From NCBI RefSeq assembly GCF_050920755.1, contig NZ_CP158480.1, positions 124,001 to 188,000 of the forward strand: a stretch of 64,000 nucleotides of DNA. The letters run 5' to 3'. Source of the DNA: Oligella sp050920755 (lineage in GTDB: Bacteria; Pseudomonadota; Gammaproteobacteria; Burkholderiales; Burkholderiaceae_B). A model generated the notes under the pieces. The model was not told where the DNA came from. It worked only from the letters and a program-made list of their open reading frames with translations, and ran no database searches. Positions 9,813-17,942 of the stretch are shown here, in pieces. The translations under genes were made by a program, and so were the position numbers. Numbering within the stretch: the first letter of the stretch is position 1; each line of letters starts with the position of its first letter.

Positions 9813-11714
9813 ATGGATAGTGAATTTTTAGAATACTATAATCGCGAACTGAATTATATTCGCGAGGCCGGCAGGGAGTTCGCTGCTCAATATCCGAAAA
9901 TCGCCGGTCGTTTGGGGATGCAGGGTATTGAGGTATCCGATCCCTTTGTTGAGCGCCTGATGGAGGGCTTCAGCTTCCTTACCGCACGCATTCATATGAA
10001 AATGGATGCGGAGTTTCCGCAGTTTACTCAGAATCTGTTAGAGGTGCTACATCCGCATTATGTGGCACCCACGCCGTCAATGTCGGTGGTGCAATTGCTG
10101 CCGGATACTAAGCGGGGTAATTTGAATCAAGGCTTTGAGGTGAAGCGTGGTACGGTGTTGCGTGCTCGTCTCGGTGACGCAAAAGAGCTGCGTTTTACGG
10201 TGGGACAAGCACAGGAACTGCGACCGCTAAAACTGGAAAATGCCGAAATCAGCGGTGTGCCCGTTGATCTTCCGCTGAAGCGTATGGGTTTTAATGGCCG
10301 TAATCAGCCGGTGGTGATGAGCTCCCTACGTATGCGTTTTAGGGTTGAAGGCGGTGCCAAATTAAATGAATTAACCGACTTTGATAAGCTCTGTTTTTTT
10401 CTAAATGGCCGCGATATTATCACGCATCAATTGCTGGAATTGATTATGGGACATACTATTGCGGTGGTGTGTCATGATGATGAGCGTCCGATGCGCTGGA
10501 TGAATCGCTTGGATAAAAGCGTCGTTAAGCATGAGAGTTTTGATTCGGAACAGTCCATGCTGCCACTCGACCCCCGTGTCTTTCACGGTTATCGTATTCT
10601 GCATGAGTACTTTGCCTTTCCCCAACGTTTTATGTTTTTAAGTATTAATAATTTACTTAAAGGCTTAAAACTACCGGATGATTTAACTGAAACCGAAGAG
10701 ATTAAAAGCTTTGAGATTACGCTTTTGTTTGATCAGAGTTTTTATGATTTAGAGGCAAATGTTTCAACTGAAAATTTCCAGTTGAACTGTGTGCCGATTA
10801 TTAATTTATTTCCTTATAAAGCCAATCGAATTCCGGTTACGCCCAATTTGCATGAATATCATGTGGTGCCTGAGCGTACTAAACCGATGGATTATGAGGT
10901 TTATAGCGTGGATCGGGTTGAGGCCCTACGTGAGGGTAAGCGCGGTAGTCAGCAATTTAAAGAGATGTTTAGGGCCTTAGGTGCTGATAGTGATGAGCAG
11001 CACGGTTATTTCTCGGTGCGCCGGGAAGAGCGTCAATTATCTGATATGGCGCAACGCTCCGGTACGCGTACCTCTTATATCGGTAGTGAGGTTTTTATCA
11101 GTCTTTCGGATCCTAAGCAACCACCTTTTGATCAAGAGATTGAGTCATTAGCCGTAAGCTTAAGTTGTACTAATCGAGATTTGCCCTTGTTATTAAGAGC
11201 CGGTGACAATATCGATTTTCGTTTCAGTGAGTTTATGCCCGTGCAAAAGGTTAATTTATTACGCGATCCGTCAAAGCCTCGGCCGGCTTTAGCGCGAGGT
11301 GCTTATGCTTGGCGTTTATTAAGTCATTTAAACTTAAATTACTCCAGCATGATGGATTTGGATGAAGAGCAAGGAGCGGCGGCCTTGCGGGAGTTGCTGC
11401 GGATTTATGCTAACGTGGCTGATAGCAGTATCAGTAAACAGATCAACGGCATTCGTAAGGTATCTATTGAGCCGATGCACCACCGTATTCCGATGCCGGG
11501 ACCAATATTGTATGGGCGTGGTGTAAAAATTGAACTTGAGCTGGATGAGTTGGCCTTTTCCGGTATCAGCCCTTATTTATTAGGTGCTGTGTTGGAACAG
11601 TTTTTTGCGCGTCATGTATCGATTAATTTAATGACCGAATTGGTTTTAAAGACCCTGCAACGTGGTGAAATTGCCCGTTGGAAACCGCGTATGGGCGCTA
11701 GACCGGTGGCTTAA
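9813..11714 (+). CDS. tssF: Type VI secretion baseplate subunit TssF
   Basis: The opening residues FLEYYNRELNYIREAGREFA and PKIAGRLGMQ are diagnostic for TssF (VasA/ImpG). The end TLQRGEIARWKPRMGARPVA matches the family terminus, so the protein is full-length at 633 residues. TssF forms the baseplate wedge with TssG, TssE and TssK. Unusually, tssG does not follow. The next gene is an unrelated nuclease-like lipoprotein, so the cluster is split or incomplete at this point. Confidence 0.95.
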   Translation: MDSEFLEYYNRELNYIREAGREFAAQYPKIAGRLGMQGIEVSDPFVERLMEGFSFLTARIHMKMDAEFPQFTQNLLEVLHPHYVAPTPSMSVVQLLPDTKRGNLNQGFEVKRGTVLRARLGDAKELRFTVGQAQELRPLKLENAEISGVPVDLPLKRMGFNGRNQPVVMSSLRMRFRVEGGAKLNELTDFDKLCFFLNGRDIITHQLLELIMGHTIAVVCHDDERPMRWMNRLDKSVVKHESFDSEQSMLPLDPRVFHGYRILHEYFAFPQRFMFLSINNLLKGLKLPDDLTETEEIKSFEITLLFDQSFYDLEANVSTENFQLNCVPIINLFPYKANRIPVTPNLHEYHVVPERTKPMDYEVYSVDRVEALREGKRGSQQFKEMFRALGADSDEQHGYFSVRREERQLSDMAQRSGTRTSYIGSEVFISLSDPKQPPFDQEIESLAVSLSCTNRDLPLLLRAGDNIDFRFSEFMPVQKVNLLRDPSKPRPALARGAYAWRLLSHLNLNYSSMMDLDEEQGAAALRELLRIYANVADSSISKQINGIRKVSIEPMHHRIPMPGPILYGRGVKIELELDELAFSGISPYLLGAVLEQFFARHVSINLMTELVLKTLQRGEIARWKPRMGARPVA

Positions 11715-11761
11715 GTATTTCACTCAGTGTGTAAAATACACTAGGACAATTAAAGGGAGTT

Positions 11762-11803
11762 ATGTTTCTTGCCGCTTCATTTGCCTATATACTAGGCGAA
11801 TGA
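11762..11803 (+). CDS. Candidate 13-codon leader peptide coupled to nuclease-lipoprotein gene
   Basis: AAAGGGAG lies directly before ATG 11762, the best ribosome binding site in this area. The frame encodes MFLAASFAYILGE and stops at a TGA that overlaps the next start as ATGA (11800-11803). The ATG at 11800 has only a weak site of its own. The arrangement suggests that translation of the lipoprotein depends on this tiny frame. No homology is recognisable, so a chance occurrence remains possible. Confidence 0.4.
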   Translation: MFLAASFAYILGE

Positions 11804-12387
11804 ATAATGCAAAACACAAACTATTAATTATGTGTATGTGGCGCCTCACCGTATTACTGCTGTTGGTACTGAATCTTCTAGTGGGCTGCCAAAACCTTAA
11901 GGCAACACGTTCGGCGAGTCAAACGGTCGGGCTTGCAAGTCAGTCGGAGACCTTGACTGACCCGATGCGTTTGCAAGTGCTGGTGGGTCGCGTGATTAAG
12001 GTGGCTGATGGGGATACGGTAACAGTGCTGGATGCAAATAATACACAACATCGGGTTCGCTTAATACAAATTGATGCGCCGGAACTGAAGCAGCCGTTTT
12101 CCCGTGTTGCTAGAGATGCCTTAGCCGATCTAATTGCGACTAAGGAAGTGAGTATTAAGGTTGATGGTATGGACCGCTATCAACGTTTATTGGGTGAGAT
12201 TTTTATTGATAATCTCAATGTCAATTTATATATGGTTAGACAGGGCTATGCATGGGCCTACACGCAGTATGTGACCGATAGTCGGTATTCTGACGCGCAG
12301 CAAGCCGCTCAGCGGGAAAAGCTCGGTCTGTGGCGTGATCCGAATCCCTTGGCGCCGTGGGAGTATAGGCGTCAGCAACGTCAATAG
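11800..12387 (+). CDS. Thermonuclease (SNase)-like predicted lipoprotein
   Basis: The N-terminal hydrophobic helix ends in the lipobox LVGC with Cys at residue 30, so a lipidated, envelope-located protein is likely. Residues ~60-195 are a staphylococcal-nuclease domain: VGRVIKVADGDTVTVL, HRVRLIQIDAPE (active-site Arg and Asp/Glu), DRYQRLLGEIF (second active Arg), VNLYMVRQGYAWAY, and the ending LGLWRDPNPLAPWEYR. It should cleave DNA or RNA in a calcium-dependent manner. A longer frame reaches back into tssF, but ATG 11800 (or ATG 11830) gives a sensible signal peptide. Adjacency to T6SS genes may be accidental. No T6SS adaptor domain is seen. Confidence 0.82.
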   Translation: MNNAKHKLLIMCMWRLTVLLLLVLNLLVGCQNLKATRSASQTVGLASQSETLTDPMRLQVLVGRVIKVADGDTVTVLDANNTQHRVRLIQIDAPELKQPFSRVARDALADLIATKEVSIKVDGMDRYQRLLGEIFIDNLNVNLYMVRQGYAWAYTQYVTDSRYSDAQQAAQREKLGLWRDPNPLAPWEYRRQQRQ

Positions 12388-12425
12388 TAATATCATTTAA
12401 ATTCAAACTTTTTGAGAGATAGGCA

Positions 12426-13406
12426 ATGACAAAATCTAAAGTTAAAAATCCCTTAATTATTATTCTTATCTTGGCACTCATCGCCGTGGGTGCTTGGTTC
12501 TTTGTGCAAAAAACCGCCTCTGATAAAGCCGAAGAGGAGGTACAGAAGTTTTTGGTAAAAAATAATCTACAAGATAATTTGACTTACGCCAAATTAGAGG
12601 CAAGCCCCACCGGTACTGCGACACTTAAAGAGGTGAAGTTCTTGGACGATGAAGGTGATGTAATATTACTCGCCGATGAGCTGAATTTAAATAAGTACAA
12701 GGAAGACACTGATTTTCTGGAAGTAGATATCGATATTAAAAAGCTGATGGATGCGAATGGCGACCTCCAAGAAGGTTTAAATAAAGCTTTTGCGCATAGT
12801 GATAAGCCTGTGCCACAGTATCTTGATACTGCCTCTCACTTTAAATTGGACGGTGCCGCTGATGAGGCTATTTTTAAGTCAAGCGTGATTATTCCCGATT
12901 ATATAGAATTGGAAAGTGTATTGACTACCGATAGCCCGACAGCGCTATTGCAGTTGATGAGATCCATAGACGAAAATCCTGACATGGAAAATTTCGATCC
13001 GGAACTGCTTGAATCACTGGGTCAGGTGAAGTTGAAGGAGTTAAGTGTTGAGGCGAGGGATATAGGAGGTGTTAAATCACTTCTTTATGCACTTGATGGT
13101 GCCCAATCATCCGATGCGTATACCTCTCTATCGGCAGAGGAGCGTGAGGAAAAATTGCAAAATAGAGTGGCTGCGGCTAGACAGGAATGTCCTGAGTCAG
13201 ATGTCCAGTTCCACATGATTGAAGATATTGATAATGCATGCGATATCCTATACGACTTTTTAGAAAATAAACGCAGTACCGTAAAAATTAAATTGACCTT
13301 AACTAAACCCATGCACATTGACGAGCTGATGGTGCTGTTCTTTATGGGTGGTCAGCATATAGAACAAATCTTAAATGAGTACAAGCCTAGAGTGGTGGTT
13401 GAGTAA
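12426..13406 (+). CDS. Membrane-anchored periplasmic protein of unknown function
   Basis: I do not recognise the family. A single hydrophobic helix at residues ~9-28 (NPLIIILILALIAVGAWFFV) acts as an uncleaved anchor. The remaining ~295 residues are acidic and probably periplasmic. Two cysteines in the C-terminal part (RQECPE and NACDIL) could form a disulphide. GAGATAGGCA precedes the ATG. It follows the nuclease lipoprotein by 38 bases on the same strand. The mixed helical/strand pattern is compatible with DUF945- or AsmA-like periplasmic proteins, but no diagnostic motif supports either. Confidence 0.6.
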   Translation: MTKSKVKNPLIIILILALIAVGAWFFVQKTASDKAEEEVQKFLVKNNLQDNLTYAKLEASPTGTATLKEVKFLDDEGDVILLADELNLNKYKEDTDFLEVDIDIKKLMDANGDLQEGLNKAFAHSDKPVPQYLDTASHFKLDGAADEAIFKSSVIIPDYIELESVLTTDSPTALLQLMRSIDENPDMENFDPELLESLGQVKLKELSVEARDIGGVKSLLYALDGAQSSDAYTSLSAEEREEKLQNRVAAARQECPESDVQFHMIEDIDNACDILYDFLENKRSTVKIKLTLTKPMHIDELMVLFFMGGQHIEQILNEYKPRVVVE

Positions 13407-13527
13407 TCAATCAGCGCTTGTTCCGGTGCTTCGGTCATAGTGATTGTAGTCGGGATAGGTACTGTGGCTGAACTTTAACTCAGGATACGGTCTAAATAGC
13501 ATCAGTATTATTAAAAAGGTCGTATCT

Positions 13528-14235
13528 ATGAGACGATTGACATTCTATAGACAAAAAACTGTATTGGCACTTAGCTTACTTGCGATGCTAAGTGCCTTAA
13601 ACGAGTCTGGTCTTGCCGTAGCTGCAACTGCAGCAGAAGAGGTGCCACAAAGCGATGAGGCATCAGTGAGTGAACAGCAAGAGGTCACTGAGGCTAAAGA
13701 GCCGGTTCAGGCCCCTGACTATACCACATTGCAGGACTTGCGTGATTTTGATCCTGACTTAGTCGAAGCAAGCCCTGCTGCCGAACGTAATTATAAGCAG
13801 CTTTTTAAGGACGAGGTTTTAGCCTTTTGCATCAGTACCGCCTATCAGAAAGTATCGGAGGTTAAAAGCGATGCACTCTATACGGCGGCCGCTTTACATA
13901 GTTGGAGTCGCTATGACTTAGAGGCGATGTTGAATAAGGTGCCACCTTTAGTCGCGAGCTATTTGGAAAAACCATATCGCAGCAGCAACGCTATGCCAAG
14001 CGAGGAAAACGCAGCCATTGAAAGCAAAGAGCAACAGAAATCTTCAGAGAGATCAACACAGACGTCAGCATCGGCATCGGAGCAAGAGGTAACACCGGAA
14101 CCTGCGATGCGTGTGCAATTACAACTCCTAAAGTGTATCGATCTCTATCATAGTGCAGAGTTGGAGGATGTGGCCAAAGCCCATGTGATTGATCCGACGC
14201 GTAGCTATGCGGAAGATCATGCCGTCGTACCTTAG
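13528..14235 (+). CDS. Secreted protein of unknown function
   Basis: The N-terminus (MRRLTFYRQKTVLALSLLAMLSA) is a standard Sec signal peptide with a likely cleavage near AVAATAA, about residues 32-37. The mature part has an acidic Glu/Gln-rich stretch, a central helical region with Cys in LAFCISTAYQ, a Ser/Glu-rich linker (~residues 155-195), then LLKCIDLYHS. The two cysteines may pair. AAGG precedes ATG 13528. There is no recognisable domain. It is the last gene before the IS-rich island and is separated from its upstream neighbour by ~120 bases without features. Confidence 0.55.
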   Translation: MRRLTFYRQKTVLALSLLAMLSALNESGLAVAATAAEEVPQSDEASVSEQQEVTEAKEPVQAPDYTTLQDLRDFDPDLVEASPAAERNYKQLFKDEVLAFCISTAYQKVSEVKSDALYTAAALHSWSRYDLEAMLNKVPPLVASYLEKPYRSSNAMPSEENAAIESKEQQKSSERSTQTSASASEQEVTPEPAMRVQLQLLKCIDLYHSAELEDVAKAHVIDPTRSYAEDHAVVP

Positions 14236-14353
14236 GCTTTAACTCTCTTTGAGTAATTTACTTAATATATCTTATAGTTTTCATTAAAGAGATTTTTAAC
14301 TTTAGAAATGTATTAATAATAGAAAAGACCAAGCAAGTTTATAATATAAATTA

Positions 14354-15579
14354 AGACCTTTGCAATAACCCCTCAAACTTCCTAAAATATGGCTTATTTC
14401 CTTGCTTTCTTACTTCAGTCCCATGAGTAGTTTCTTTCAACAAACCGCCAAAGCCCGTATTGCCAAACACCTCGACCGTTTTCCGTTACTTAAGTTAGAT
14501 CAAGTGATTGATTGGCGACCGATTGAACGCTACCTCAATTCACAAAAGCAGCGTCGATTGACGACTCAACAAGGTCGTCCGAGTTATCCCGTGCTCGCCA
14601 TGTTTAAGGCAGTCCTATTGGGTCAATGGCATAGCCTCTCCGATCCGGAGCTTGAGCATAGTTTGGTGACTCGCATTGATTTTACGATTTTTTGCGGTTT
14701 TGATGATATGGACGTTCCCGATCACAGTACCCTATGCCGTTACCGTAATTGGTTGGCTGAGGAGGGTTTATTGGATAAGCTGTCAGTGCTTATCAATCAG
14801 CAGTTAAGCGAGAAGGGTCTAAAAGTAGCCAAGGCGCAAACGGCAGTGGTTGATGCGACGATTATTCAAACGGCAGGTCGTAAGAAAATGAAGGCAATTG
14901 AGCAGCTTGAGGACGGTGAGTATCATGAGTCTGCACCAAGCACTGATAAGGATGCACGTTGGACAAAAAAGGGGGCTGACTTCCATATAGGCTTTAAGCT
15001 ACATGCTCGTTCGGATGGTGAGGGCTATATTGAAAAGCTTAATACCACGCCCGCTAATGTGCATGAGGTTAATCAACTTGAACCGCTCGTTAATGATTTG
15101 AAACAGGGCACGAGAGTAGAAGCGGATAAGGGCTATAGCAGCGCAAAGAACCGAAAGCGATTACAAGCGCTCGGCTTAGAAGATGGCATTATGCAAAAGG
15201 CGCATCGCGGTTCAGTGTTGACACGTGAGCAGATAGAACGCAACAAGCGTTTATCTAAGACTCGCTATGTGATTGAGCAAAGTTTCGGCACGCTGCACCG
15301 TAAATTCAAACATAAGCGGGCAAGCTATTTTGGTCTCGTCAAGGTGCATGCGCAGTCGCTTTTGAAAGCGATTTGCATCAATTGTTTAAAAGCTGCCAAT
15401 AAGCTTAGGATAGTTGCGCCTAATTTTGCCTAAAAGGCAGAATTAGGCAGATAAATGCCTAAAAAACAGGCATTTATCGATAAAAGCGGGGTGAAATTTG
15501 TCGAAAATTTCCTAAAAAAATCAAAAAATTTCCAAGTAGAACAGAAATCCGGTATTTAACTGCTTTTATGCAAAAGTCT
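14354..15579 (+). mobile_element. IS5-family insertion sequence, copy 1
   Basis: The ends AGACCTTTGCA (left) and TGCAAAAGTCT (right) are imperfect inverted repeats. The same element occurs at 21819-23052 (inverted) and 55328-56561, with a 3' fragment at 60677-61181. After the transposase stop there are two consecutive hairpins, one being GATAAATGCCT/AGGCATTTATC, common to all copies. No target duplication is visible: ATTA flanks the left end and CCAT the right. The right end abuts a broken IS3-family orfA, consistent with a deletion or recombination at the left side. Element length is 1226 bp, against 1234 bp in copies 2 and 3. Confidence 0.85.
14423..15433 (+). CDS. IS5-family transposase (copy 1)
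   Basis: The 336-residue protein has the DUF772 N-terminal region (YPVLAMFKAVLLGQWHSLSDPELEHSL and PDHSTLCRYRNWL) and a DDE_Tnp_1 core with VVDATIIQT, VEADKGYSSAKNR and the ending RYVIEQSFGTLHRKFKHKRA. It resembles the Neisseria IS1106/IS1655 group from memory. ATG 14423 is preferred over an upstream TTG because it starts the conserved N-terminus. It differs from copies 2 and 3 at a few positions, for example FHIGFK against FHLGFK and NDLKQ against NDLEQ. It appears intact. Confidence 0.92.
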   Translation: MSSFFQQTAKARIAKHLDRFPLLKLDQVIDWRPIERYLNSQKQRRLTTQQGRPSYPVLAMFKAVLLGQWHSLSDPELEHSLVTRIDFTIFCGFDDMDVPDHSTLCRYRNWLAEEGLLDKLSVLINQQLSEKGLKVAKAQTAVVDATIIQTAGRKKMKAIEQLEDGEYHESAPSTDKDARWTKKGADFHIGFKLHARSDGEGYIEKLNTTPANVHEVNQLEPLVNDLKQGTRVEADKGYSSAKNRKRLQALGLEDGIMQKAHRGSVLTREQIERNKRLSKTRYVIEQSFGTLHRKFKHKRASYFGLVKVHAQSLLKAICINCLKAANKLRIVAPNFA

Positions 15580-15780
15580 CCATTTGTAAAAAGCAGATTG
15601 GCTCATGCCGTGCTCACGACACAATTCAGCAACGCTCACGCCGCTCTCATGCTGTTTAAGAATAGATAAGATTTGTCGCTCGGTAAATTGTTTTCTACGC
15701 ATGAAAAATTCCTTTAAATTTAACAAATAGTTTAACGAAATTTTCCACTCATCGGTGTTTCGATTTTAGGGGAGTATTAC
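15580..15780 (-). pseudogene. IS3-family orfA 5' remnant with IS left end
   Basis: On the - strand ATG 15702 opens 41 codons reading MRRKQFTERQILSILKQ and ELCREHGMSQSAFYKW, the helix-turn-helix of an IS3-family orfA. The frame runs straight into IS5 copy 1, which removed the rest. The outer end GTAATACTCCCC (to 15780) resembles the ends of the IS3-type elements at 16955 and 59358. This explains most of the gap between the IS5 transposase and the lasso genes. Confidence 0.8.
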
Positions 15781-15869
15781 CTATTGATTCTAAAAACCGG
15801 ATGACTTACTTGAGCATAATGTTTCAACAAAGATTAAGTTAAATTATCTTTTACATGAATACAACATTG

Positions 15870-16538
15870 TTATAGTGTGAAGATAATAGCAAGGCTTTCG
15901 GAAAGGTAGGGGTAATCGCCTATAACCTTATTATCAATTGATACCCATGCATGTGATAAAAAATCATACTTTTGAACTCCAATATACAATGTGCAATTAA
16001 TTTTTTTAAATGATAAAAAAGTGGCTAAGATAAATGAAAACTCTAAACACTTTAACTTGAACGGTAAGTACTTGGATATCTTATTAATGTAATTAGCAAC
16101 GCTATTAGCATAATCAACTTGAGTATCTGAACTTTTGTTTTGAGCTTTCTTTAAAAGCCTCAATGTTTTTATTTTGAACTTTAAAAAACTATTCTTCTTT
16201 ACTTGGAAAACAATAAACAATAAAATTATTATGAACTTGTCATAAAACTTTACTCTTGTTGATGTCTCCCTTCTGAAATGCTTCACATTAGACCAGCTAT
16301 AATTGTCTATACCTTTAATATCGATATAACTTATTATTTTGAACTTTGTATCAGATTTTTCAAATAAAAAAGAAAGGTGTTTTGGAATGACGGGAAGCTC
16401 TGCTTTTGTTAACTCTAATATTTCTTGGGTCTCTTCTTCATTAAAAAAGAAAAAATTATTAGAACAGATATCTAAAACAATTAGTTCATTATCTATTGTT
16501 ATGGGATAGTAATCACTCTTAAACTTAAGATACTTCAT
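15870..16538 (-). CDS. Lasso peptide leader peptidase, McjB-like (RRE plus transglutaminase-like domain)
   Basis: Residues ~1-75 look like the PqqD-type precursor-recognition domain (ELIVLDICSNNFFFFNEEETQEILEL). The C-terminal domain has the lasso B2 pattern with Cys164 (KCLEFSFILATFL), His196 (FLSHAWVSID) and Asp208 (VIGDYP). The Cys-His and His-Asp spacings of 32 and 12 match what I recall for McjB (C150/H182/D194). It should cut the leader from a lasso precursor using ATP-dependent coupling with the cyclase. The start lies one base after the stop of the cyclase remnant, implying translational coupling. Very AT-rich coding suggests horizontal acquisition. The gene itself is intact at 222 residues. 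Confidence 0.85.
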   Translation of the reverse strand: MKYLKFKSDYYPITIDNELIVLDICSNNFFFFNEEETQEILELTKAELPVIPKHLSFLFEKSDTKFKIISYIDIKGIDNYSWSNVKHFRRETSTRVKFYDKFIIILLFIVFQVKKNSFLKFKIKTLRLLKKAQNKSSDTQVDYANSVANYINKISKYLPFKLKCLEFSFILATFLSFKKINCTLYIGVQKYDFLSHAWVSIDNKVIGDYPYLSESLAIIFTL

Positions 16539-16539
16539 T

Positions 16540-16954
16540 TTATATTCCCTTGAGCGTTTTTAAAATGTTTTCAAAATTAATAACGTATAGAAGGGATGGG
16601 TCTATTCCAGCCACACCCATAGTAGCTAAACTAAACTTTTCGAGCAAAACATTCATGTCAAGGATATTTAACTCCTTGAATTTTCCATATTCAAGGTTTT
16701 TTAATATTTTAGTTTTATGAGTTTTTAATGCACGTTGGTATGCACCAGTCATATGACCTTTATTTATTCGGTAAAAATCATTTGAATTATAGTAGGTTGA
16801 AAATCTTTGCCTGATATTGCATCGAGTATACATACTGTCAAAAGTATCAAAAATATCGACATTATCTGCGTAGGCAATCATTTCTTCTGATGTAAAAGGA
16901 TAAAAGAAATTGATATGTTGAGGTAGCTTAATAAATGCTGTTGAAGTTTGGTAC
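16540..16954 (-). pseudogene. Lasso cyclase (McjC/asparagine synthetase-like) C-terminal remnant
   Basis: The surviving ~138 codons read INFFYPFTSEEMIAYADNV, then FDSMYTRCNIRQRFSTYYN, then RINKGHMTGAYQRALKTHK, the C-terminal section of lasso cyclases. The family is normally over 500 residues with an N-terminal glutaminase-like domain and an ATP-binding SGGxDS motif. Both are missing because the IS3-type element at 16955-19808 replaces them. The IS end supplies an in-frame ATGGGGGGATTACC, so a fusion product could be translated but could not catalyse ring closure. The gene is directly upstream of the McjB-like gene on the same strand. Confidence 0.78.
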
Positions 16955-16970
16955 GGTAATCCCCCCATTT

Positions 16971-17822
16971 TTAACAGCAGTTGGCAGTAGAATTAAATTT
17001 ATGTTGATGTAATTTTTGCCTTGGTGTAATGCCACCTAATGCCATGTTGGGGCGTTCGTTATTATAAGTCCAGAGCCAAGCAGTGGCTCCGTGCTGAACT
17101 TCTTCTAGACTATCAAAGAGATTCTGGGTTAACCAGTCATAACGTACCGTCCGATTATAGCGCTCGACATAGCCGTTTTGTTGTGGATTACCGGGCTGAG
17201 TGTGAATCAACGTGATATGCCGCTTAGCTGCCCATTCTAAGAGTGTTTTACTGATGTATTCCGGTCCATTGTCACATCGTAGACACGCAGGCTTGCCTCG
17301 CCACTCGATGATTTGATCCAACACTCTTGTGACTCGCTCTGCAGGCAAAGAGAAGTCTACCTCGATGCCCAAACCCTCACGGTTAAAGTCATCAATCACG
17401 TTAAATAAACGCAAACTACGACCGTCAGCCAGCTGGTCATGCATAAAATCCATCGACCACACTTGATTAATCGCAGTCGCAGTCCCGAGTGCCTCAGGGC
17501 GCTCACGTACAATACGTTTCTTAGGCTTGATACGTAAGTTTAACTCGAGCTCGCGGTAGATTCGATAGACTCGTTTGTGGTTCCATTTAAAGCCCTTAAT
17601 ATTTCGTAAATACAGAAAACATAGGCCAAAGCCCCAGTTACGTTGAGCGGTAGTTAATCGAATCAACCAGTCAGCAATGACCTCGTTCTCATCGGCTTGT
17701 TTAGGCCGGTAGTAATAGCAGCTTTGGCTGATGCTAAATACCTCGCATGCCACTCGTATACTCGCTCTAAATTGCGTGACCGCACGTTGCGCCATCTCTT
17801 TGCGTCGAGATGGCGTTACCAC
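16971..17822 (-). CDS. IS3-family transposase OrfB
   Basis: The 283-residue DDE integrase-fold protein has NQVWSMDFMHDQL (first Asp), LRCDNGPEYIS (second Asp) and PQQNGYVERYNRTVRYDWL (Glu). Its N-terminal part (SRRKEMAQRAV, SISQSCYYYRP) matches the orfB at 59676. Normal production would need a -1 frameshift from orfA in the A-rich stretch near its start, but orfA is disrupted here, so this copy is probably inactive. Confidence 0.9.
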   Translation of the reverse strand: MVTPSRRKEMAQRAVTQFRASIRVACEVFSISQSCYYYRPKQADENEVIADWLIRLTTAQRNWGFGLCFLYLRNIKGFKWNHKRVYRIYRELELNLRIKPKKRIVRERPEALGTATAINQVWSMDFMHDQLADGRSLRLFNVIDDFNREGLGIEVDFSLPAERVTRVLDQIIEWRGKPACLRCDNGPEYISKTLLEWAAKRHITLIHTQPGNPQQNGYVERYNRTVRYDWLTQNLFDSLEEVQHGATAWLWTYNNERPNMALGGITPRQKLHQHKFNSTANCC

Positions 17823-17942
17823 TTTTTTTCGATGGCCTCGCGAGCGATCTCAGCCTTCAGGCGCTCTTCGGCATACATCTTTTTAAGACGTTGATTCTCC
17901 GCCTCAAGCTCTCGGTGTTTGTCAAGCAAGTTGTCCGATTTG

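Noticed and set aside
15421..15483. Repeated hairpins taken for a CRISPR or REP array
   Set aside because: They are the 3' hairpins of the IS5 element and occur once per IS copy. No spacer-repeat periodicity exists.
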